A stretch of DNA of 64,000 nt, taken from assembly GCA_008711295.1 (NCBI GenBank), contig VUYV01000080.1, forward strand, positions 3,199,557 to 3,263,556, given 5' to 3'. The position numbers were made by a program, and so were the translations under genes. This stretch comes from Anarhynchus alexandrinus (lineage: Eukaryota > Chordata > Aves > Charadriiformes > Charadriidae). The notes below the pieces were generated by a model, which did no database searches, was not told the origin of the DNA, and saw only the letters and a program-made list of their open reading frames with translations. Below are positions 15,101 through 24,100 of the stretch, in pieces; positions within the stretch are counted from its first letter, which is position 1, and the number at the start of each line of letters is the position of its first letter.

Positions 15101-18100
15101 AGCATGCATTTAGTATCACATTAAAAGAGAACACTGTCCTGAAAAAAGAAAGAAAACCTCACCAGTTATAATCCATGTTCAAAGACATGCAACAAACTAT
15201 TACATAGCATTAGTGGGAATTCCAACTATGAAGATGACACTGAAATCTCTTGTTTTCACTTTCTAGGAATAGATGTGGATAGGAAAGAGAGGACAAAATT
15301 AAAATTCAGTGAATCCATTCCATGTGGTCTCCCATCTAAAATGACCTGAATATACTGAAAGATGTATATGCAGCAGAGAATATGCATTCACAAAGTGTTT
15401 TGTGCATAATTATCTGAATTACAATGTGCAGCACACGTTACAAAATAATCTGGCTGGACAGTTGCACTCAAAGAGTTGTGGTCAACGGCTCCATGTCCAA
15501 GTGGTAAACAGTGAACTCCTCCTGGTGTTCCTCAGGGGCCAGTACTAGGACTGGTACTGTTTAACATCTTTGTTGGAGACATGCATGTTGGGATTGAGTG
15601 CACCCTCAACAAGTTTGCCAAGGACACCAAGCTGTGTGGAGCAGTCGACATGCTGGAGGGGAGGGATGCCATCCAGAGGGACCTTAGCAGGCTTGAAAAG
15701 TGGGCACATGCCAACCTCATGAAGTTCAACCAGGCTAAGGGCAAGGTCCTGTACGTGGGTCGTGGCAATCCCATGCACAAACACAGGCTGGGCAGAGAAT
15801 GGATTGAGAACAGTCCTGAGGAGAAGGGCTTGGGGGCGTTGGTGGATGAGAAGCTCAACATGAGCTGGCAATGTGCGCTCACAACCCAGAAGGCCAACCG
15901 TATTCTGGGCTGCATCAAAAGAAACATGGCCAGCAGGTTGAAGGAGGTGATTCTGCCTCTCTGCTCTTGTGAGACCCCACCTGGAGTACTGCGTTCAGCT
16001 CTGGAGTCCCCAACATAAGAAGGATTTGGACCTGTTGGAGAGGGTCCAGGGGAGGGGCATGAAGATGATCAGAGGGCTGGAGCACCTCTACTCTGAAGAC
16101 AGGCTGAGACAGTTGGGGTTGTTCAGCCTGGAGAAGAGAAGGCTCCAGGGAGACCTTATAGCAGTCTTCCAGTATCTGAAGGGGACCTACAAGAAAGCTG
16201 GAGAGGGACTTTTTGCAAGGGTATGTAGTGATAGGATGAGGGGTAATGGCTTCAAACTGGAAGTGGGGAGATTTCAGTTAGATATTAGGAAGAAATTTTT
16301 CACTGTGAGGGTGGTGAGGCACTGGAACAGGTTGCCCAGGGAATTTGTGGATGCCCCATCACTAGAGGCATTCAAGGCCAGGCTGGATGGGGCTTTGAGC
16401 ATCCTGGCCTAGTGGAAGGTGTCCCTGTCCATGGCAGGGGGGTTGGAACTAGATGATCTTTAATGGCCCTTCCAACCTAAAGCATTCTATGATTCTACAT
16501 CTCTCAACAGAAAACATCAGTGGTGAAGTGAATTGCACAGTATTTGTCTTCGAAATGAAAGGTGAATAGTATGATGTTTTCCTTTTTCAACTGTGGCAAC
16601 TTTCGTGAATTATTTTAAAATAAAATAAAATAAAAACAGTAAGCCTTTCCAAAACAATGAAGTTGATATTCTAACTGCTGTTTTCAACCACTTTCACTAG
16701 TCTTCCCTTACAGTGCTACTTGGATATTCCACAGAAAGATTTTCAGTCACTTTGCACTGACTAATAAGTTTAAAGACAGTGGAATGCAATGAAAAATTAC
16801 GGATTTTAAAAAGTATTTCTTTACTGTCCTGTGCTACATTATGTCACAGAATAAGTTTCAAACATCAGGAAATCTAAATGAAGGACCAATGAACTTTCAA
16901 ACTAATGGGCAGTTTTTCTAATCTAAAGCATTAAGGGACATTTTGTAAGACATTATTGAAATCTCCAGTTAATTACAGTGCAATTATTTGTTCCAATCAA
17001 CTTTTTTTTTTTTTTTTATGAAACAGGCCTTGAAAAACAATTTAAAGCATTGTTTATACAGGTAACTGTAGCCTTAATCCAAGTGTTTCATTTCTGACCT
17101 TGCAAACTTACTGCTTTTTTATTGTTTTTTGTGTGTGCAGTTTCTTGTCTGTGTTTTTGCATGCACGATTTTTCTCTAGTTTTCTCTTAGACTAAATTAT
17201 CTATTTCTACTTTTGCTTTATGACCCTACTGCCCTCATACCTTCTGACTCCCTCTGTCTCAGCTACTCCAATAAAGGGTTCAGAGAATGCTTTAGATACA
17301 ATGCAAATTGCAGTAATTTCAAGTGACTTGAAAAAGCTTCTTTCTTTCTCCTTGAAATTTGTCCTTGTCAATACATGAAGGAGTGGTGGGAGTGTACTGC
17401 AAAACTGACAACACTTGACAGCATCAAATTGCAAATTAGGTGGGTTCCCAGCCTACTTGGAAGTAGAATCCGGACTCCAGTTGTATTTTCAGCTGCCTGG
17501 TCTAAAAATACAGTCTTAAGAGATCATGAGAAAAGATGGAAATGGAAAAAGACTTGAGTTCAGTTAAGTCTGTGTGTACAAGTGCATAGTGATCAAAGCT
17601 TACTGCACTTCAAGATGGCTGAATGTGAGCTGGTTCCTCTACAGCCATCTTCATACAGCACTGTCTCCTGGCAGCCCTGGCTACGTTGCTTCTATTCTGC
17701 TGGTTTAGTTCAACTCAGAAGTGTGTGTTTGCAGTGAATCTGTCAATTGTCCCCACTTACACTACTTTGGTTCATATCACAGAGCTGGTTTGGATCAAAA
17801 GAAATGAACTCCTGTCAGTTGAAACCAAATGAGATGTGTTCCAGCCACTTGCAGGCATACAGTCCATACCAGACTGAAATCAATCTGAATCAAATTGCCA
17901 GAATTCATGTAGAATGTACACCCTTAGCACCATTCCATTCCACTGAACACATCTGCTCACCTGCACAAACTGCTAGTACCCACAGTACAGTTCAGTGCTG
18001 AGGAGACCATAGTTTTCAGGCTAGAATTAGCTTGTGGCAGGCTAGTTAATTGCTAATACATCTAGTTATCTGTAACCTTCAACCTGACAAGAGTCAGGTA

Positions 18101-21100
18101 AAAGGTCAGGCTACCAGCAATGAAAACCTACCCTCAGTGGCTACAATTAAGAGGCTTAGCCTTGCCCTGAAAGGATCCTAAGAGTGAGAATAACTCAGTC
18201 TGATCCATTCTGAATCATCATTAAATATCTCACACCTCTTCTTTATACTGCCAAATTATGTTCTAATCCAGGAAAACCAAGTTGATATTTTTGCTGTAGT
18301 TAATAATTCACTACTTGCTACAAAACATTGTGATATGCTGTTAATATCATGCTAAATGAGAAATAGGCTACTACTGTTGCACACTGAAAGGCTGCAGTTC
18401 TCAGAGCCAATTTTTTTTTTATTTATTCATGTTTGACAAAAAAAGAGCAGCCTTAGCTGTCGTACTCCTTTGGCTGAGTAAGCCCACTAAAATAATTTCA
18501 GGCAGGATTTATCTCAGTTTTAACTATTGTTTGAGCTCCATCTGAACTTAGAATCATAGAATGGTTTAGGTTGGAAAGGACCTTGAAGATCACCGAGTTC
18601 CAACCCCCCTGCCATAGGCAGGGACACCTCCCACTAGACCAGGTTGCCCAAGGCCACGTCCAGCCTGACCTTGAACACCTCCAGCGATGGGGCCTCAACA
18701 ACCTCTCTGGGCAACCTGTTCCAGTGCCTTACCACCCGTAAAGTGAAAAACTTCTTCCCAATGTTCAATCTAAACCTGCCCTCTTCCAGTTTGAAGCTAT
18801 TCCCCCTTGTCCTATCACTACATGCCCGAGTAAAAAGTCCTTCCCTAGGACCTTCCCTAGTCCCTAGAAGGACTTTTTTTTTTTCCCCAACTTGTAACAC
18901 ATATGAATGGTTCCTTAATCATACAGCATATGTTTGAATCATTGGTTCTCAGCTATGTCTGCGAATTGTTGCTGGTAATCGCTGTTGCTCATAATCAGCT
19001 CCCAAGGCATGTAAAAGTGGATCCATATGAACAACAGGCCACAACAATTTCTAAAAATTTGTACTAAAAAATGTACTTTTGAGCACGTGATGTAAGTGAC
19101 AAAGGTTGTTTGACACTCTGTAGATATAAATCCTTAAAATAAACAGAAAAATTACTCGCTGGACAGCACTAAAGGACTTATCAAAACCAAAGATGTTTTC
19201 TGATATAGAATTACCAGCCTTCTAGACAGAAGTACTTAATACAGTTGCAGTTATAGTGGTGCAGAAATGTTCCTCTTGACTTAAACTTTGTCAACACTGG
19301 GAGGAGTTGTCAATGTAAACCTAATGTTTTCATGGGATAGTATAAACCTACCATGAATAGGTCTGAAAGAAAGTACTACAGAATCACAGAATCACAGAAT
19401 TTTCAGAGTTGGAAGGGACCTCTAGAGATCATCTAGTCCAACTCCCCTGCTAAAGCAGGATTGCCTAGAGCACATTACTCAGGACTGCATCCAGGCGGGT
19501 CTTGAAAATCTCCAGAGAAGGGGACTCCACAACCTCCCTGGGCAGCCTGTTCCAGTGCTCTGTCACCCTAACTGTAAAGAAGTTTTTCCGTGTGTTGGAA
19601 CGGAACTTCCTATGTTCCAACTTATGCCCATTGCCCCTCGTCCTGTCACTGGGAACCACCGAGAAGAGTCTGGCTCCATCCTCCTTCAACCCACCCTTTA
19701 GATATTTGTAAGCAGTAATAAGGTCTCCCCTCAGCCTTCTCTTCTCCAGGCTAAAGAGTCCCAGCTCTCTCAGCCTTTCCTCATAAGGGAGATGCTCCAA
19801 TCCCTCAATCATCTTGGTTGCCCTTCGCTGGACTCTCTCCAGCAGTTCCCTATCCCTCTTGAACTGGGGAGCCCAGAACTGGACACAGTATTCCAGTTGT
19901 GGCCTCACCAGTGCCGAGTAGAGGGGGAGAATGACCTCCCTCGACCTACTGGATGCACTCTTCCCTATGCAGCCCAGGATTCCATTGGCCTTTTTGGCGA
20001 CAAGGGCACATTGCGGGCTCATTGACAATTTATTATCTACCAGGACTCCCAAATCCTTCTCCTCAGAGCTACTTCCCAGCAGGTCCACCCCTAACCTATA
20101 CTGGTGCCCAGCATTCTTCCTCCCCAGGTGCAGGACCCTGCACTTGCTTTTGTTGAACCTCATTAGGTTCTTCTCTGCCCAGCTCTCCAGCCTGTCCAGG
20201 TCACGCTGGATGGCAGCACGGCCCTCTGGAGAGTCAGCCACCCCTCCCAGTTTGGTATCATCAGCGAACTTGCTGAGGATACACTCTGTCCCCTCATCCA
20301 GGTCATTAATGAATATATTAAACAAAATTGGACCAAGTATCGACCCCTGGGGGACACCACTGGTTACAGGCCTCCAACTAGACTTCGTGCCACTGATTAC
20401 AACCCTCTGAGTTCTGTCACACAGCCAGCTCTCAATCCACCTCACTGTCACCTCATCTACCTCACACTTCCTCAGCTTCCTAATGAGGATGTTATGGGAG
20501 ACATGTATTCATTTAATACTATTAATATTTTTAATTCGAAATATTAAGTATGTTTGAAAATCACTTGTTTCTTCACACAGTACATTAAAAAATAATAATA
20601 CAAAGTTGTTAGAAGTGTTATTAAAAGGAAAGGAAGATCATTAATGTTGCTTAACTATAAGAGAATCAAGCAGCCCATAGTAGATAAAAACATCATCACT
20701 ACAACCAGTATACAGAAAATGTCTACATGAAGGTTGCACATAGTGTGCTACAGATTTTTTGGCCATATCCTCTTAAGCTATTCTGTACGGTGCCAGCAAA
20801 TTGGTTTCTGAACCAGCTCCTACCTTTCAGATTAATTAGTTCAAGTATGACAACATATTATTGTCCTAGAGCAACAATTCGAACTGAAGTGAAAAAATTT
20901 GTAGATCTGACCCTTAAAATTGCTACTGCTGTTAATTCATAGCAAGACATGGAATTTACTGCTTCAAAAACCCCACACTTTACTTTTTCCATTCATTCTC
21001 TTCACCTTGATAGTGCCATACATTCCTGAATTTTTGAGCAAGACAGGAGCTAATGCACCAAGAATGTTCTCTGTTACTTACAGTTACTAAAGTTTAACTG

Positions 21101-24100
21101 GTACCAGCACAAAATGCCACTTAGTGGACATACCTGAAACTCCAGAATTCTTTCCAATAGATGTTTCCAGTACACTGTTCTCACTGCTGAAACTATCGTT
21201 CACATTTTCTTCTTGTTTCAAATCTTTCACTACAGCGTATCCTGGTTGGCTTGTAACTTCTGTTTCTTCACTTGTACTGTTTTTCATTCCATTTTGTCTA
21301 TTCTCTGTTCCTAGAAAATAAATAGAAATTCCACAGCACTATAAAACATTTAATTTCTTTTAGTGTGGAGCACAGAAAACATAAAACTAACCTGTATTCA
21401 TCATGCACATAACAGCATAATATATGGTCTTGGTCTTGACTTATAGTTTGGAATTTTGATGTTTTTATAGATACTTATTAAGAAAGTTGTTGGTCATAAA
21501 TCTCAAATATTTGCTGTCACTATAAAGATCTGAAAATTGAACTTGTGGACTAGACCACGTTTCCTACCTCCTCACAATTCCATTGGTCCTGTAAGCTCAT
21601 AAATGGATGTACCTTACAGCAGGACTTCAAAACTTGCTCATAAAACAGAAAATCTGACAGATCTTTCACAAAATGTTTTGCTTCCTTCCACTTCTTTGTC
21701 TTATTTCAAATATGGAAATAATTTCTCGCTGACTTCTCTGTTTTTTTTTTATTTTTATTTTTATTAGACTTATGTGGAGCTAGGCATGCTCCAAAGGCAA
21801 AAAAATGCTGTTCAACAAACTATAAAAATTTTTTACAAAAACTGCGTGACTGCATTCCAGGGTGTTCCAGATTTGGAACTCAATTACTCTGCAGTTAGAA
21901 ATGAAATTCAAAGAAATTAATAGATTTCATTTATTTTTTATAAACTTCTCAATTTCTGTGTGTAGGCGTCTGCTAATAACAATGTATTTTACTGTAACAA
22001 ATCATTAGGGATCAACCTGGAGTGATAAAATGTAGCACCACTCTTCTCCTTCCAAGGTACCCAATGAACCTGTTCTTAGTGTTTCCTGTCTATGACCTTA
22101 TATCAGTGGATGTTCCAGCAATCATACACTTCACATATCTACATAAGTACAGGACTGTGTATGTGGAAAATTTCTTATCCTCTGGTGAAAGCAACACAAT
22201 TTATGCTTTACGTATTTATCTGTACAGTTTCTTTTAGGGCCTGCATTGCCCAAGATTACTGAGAAACTGTGGAATAAAGGCATTCATCGTGTATCAAACA
22301 ATTGAATTAAAATTAAGTTTTACCCTATACGGTCTGCACTATACTGAAAATTCAGAAATGCGAAGTTTGAAATGAATTGAAAATAAAAATATGAAAAGAA
22401 TTTTAATAATTTCCATATAAATATTTATTACTTTGTTTACCTTACTGATAGCAAAGGAACAAAGAAAAGAATTAAAATCTGACAAAGCTGCAACACAAAA
22501 TGAAAATTAGGCCACAGTAGGTGCTGAGCTATTCCAGCACCTGACTTTCACTCAGAGCTATCTTCTGAGGCTCAGATTTGGTTGGTCTTGTCTGCAGGCT
22601 GGAACGCTCAACCACCTTTGAATTGTATGCTCAAACATGGCAGCTACTTCTCTGTATTTGGCAGAAAACAGGTTGATTTCTGTCCTCAACTGGAAGGGGC
22701 ACCTTCACGCCCCTCTTATCCCAATCTTAATGCATTGTCCCATAGGCAGCAACTAAAAGTAGAGAGACAGTTCTGGTGAGCTCCTCAAGCGAGAAGGCTG
22801 AAGCTGCTAAGTGGGAAATCTTTTAAAAAACTTTAGTCTCAAAAATCTTATAAAACATATGTGGAGCCCAGTAAAAAATGAGGCATAGAATATTTGGGGG
22901 CTGCTTCCTTTTTCATATTCTAGAATCCAGAGGAGCACTGCGATAATTTCATAATATCATAATCACTGTACAGGAATAAAAAGTAGTAGCCACAAAACCT
23001 ATAGGCCTTTTAGTTTCATTTCTGTAAATAGTCTCTTAACTAGCTTATTCTATTATTTACAGTAAATTTTATACCATGTCTTGAGACTTATGAATGTCTT
23101 ATCCCCAAGGAAACATACTGCAGTATACTTTAAAATGCCGCATATATTTGTAAACCATTCTATTAAGGAAACACTAATCCTTGTGTTGAAGGAGAATTCC
23201 AGAAAAGGTTTGCTTTGTTTGTTCAAATTAATCTTCAGAATATTTTTTTATGAATAATTATAAAAACATCACATTGAAAAACAATGGGTTATAAAAGGTA
23301 AGGACTCAGTTTAATTACAACTACATACATGTTATTTTATTTCTGATATAGCTTAATAAGGATTTTTAGTGTTTAAGAATTTATTGAATAAACTGTAAAA
23401 TAACTTGATTTTGAAATCCCTGGACAAGTGAAAGTATTAGTCTCTGTCACAGCAAAATCAATATGGTGAGAACCCTGCATTGTTTCCTAAGTAACAGTAA
23501 AAAAAAAAGATATTCAAACCCCACACATTAGTACTAGTGAAATAAGACGATTACCTTCTGTATTTCCGCTTAAATCATCTGCAAGGTCTCCATGTTGGGT
23601 TTCACGCAAAGCACTCAAAAAAGGAGAGAACCAGTCTTTCTTCTGCACTATTCTGCTCAGTAGCTCCCTTGCACCATCTCTGTTCCCGTGATTGTCAGTA
23701 ACAGCGTGGATCTGGTGAAAATGAAAAAACCCAAACAATCTTGAGACAGACTTAGGAAGTGGTTCAGGGAAGTTAGTAAGAATAGCATAGGTACAAAAGC
23801 ATTTCCCTATCATCATTAAAACATACTTAAAAATAAAGATATAAAGTGGGCCTGCCACTCATCAGAAGATACTTACTGCAGTTTTGTCCAACTTCATGTT
23901 TATCCCATATGGTTTCAGGGAGGATATATAAAACTTATTTAATTGGAGAGACTAGCAGTACTGGACAATGGTTGTAATAATAACCACTATATAATAATAA
24001 TTATTATTATTGTGGTATAAAAAATGGTGTTCACACTGTTCTAGGGAATAGCCAACCTTGGTTAAGGAGAAGTGATGTCATACACTGTACCAGAGCTCAG

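Larger units (their letters stand above)
13129..21133 (-). other. IFIH1: IFIH1 intron 3, repeat-rich
   Basis: About 8 kb, the longest IFIH1 intron in the window. It holds a 343-bp direct duplication around an N (13633-14320) and CR1 copies at 15446-16497 (+), 18550-18850 (-) and 19381-20505 (-). An (AAAAT)n-like run lies near 16615-16640 and a T-run near 17003-17017. The remainder is unassigned. Confidence 0.85.
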
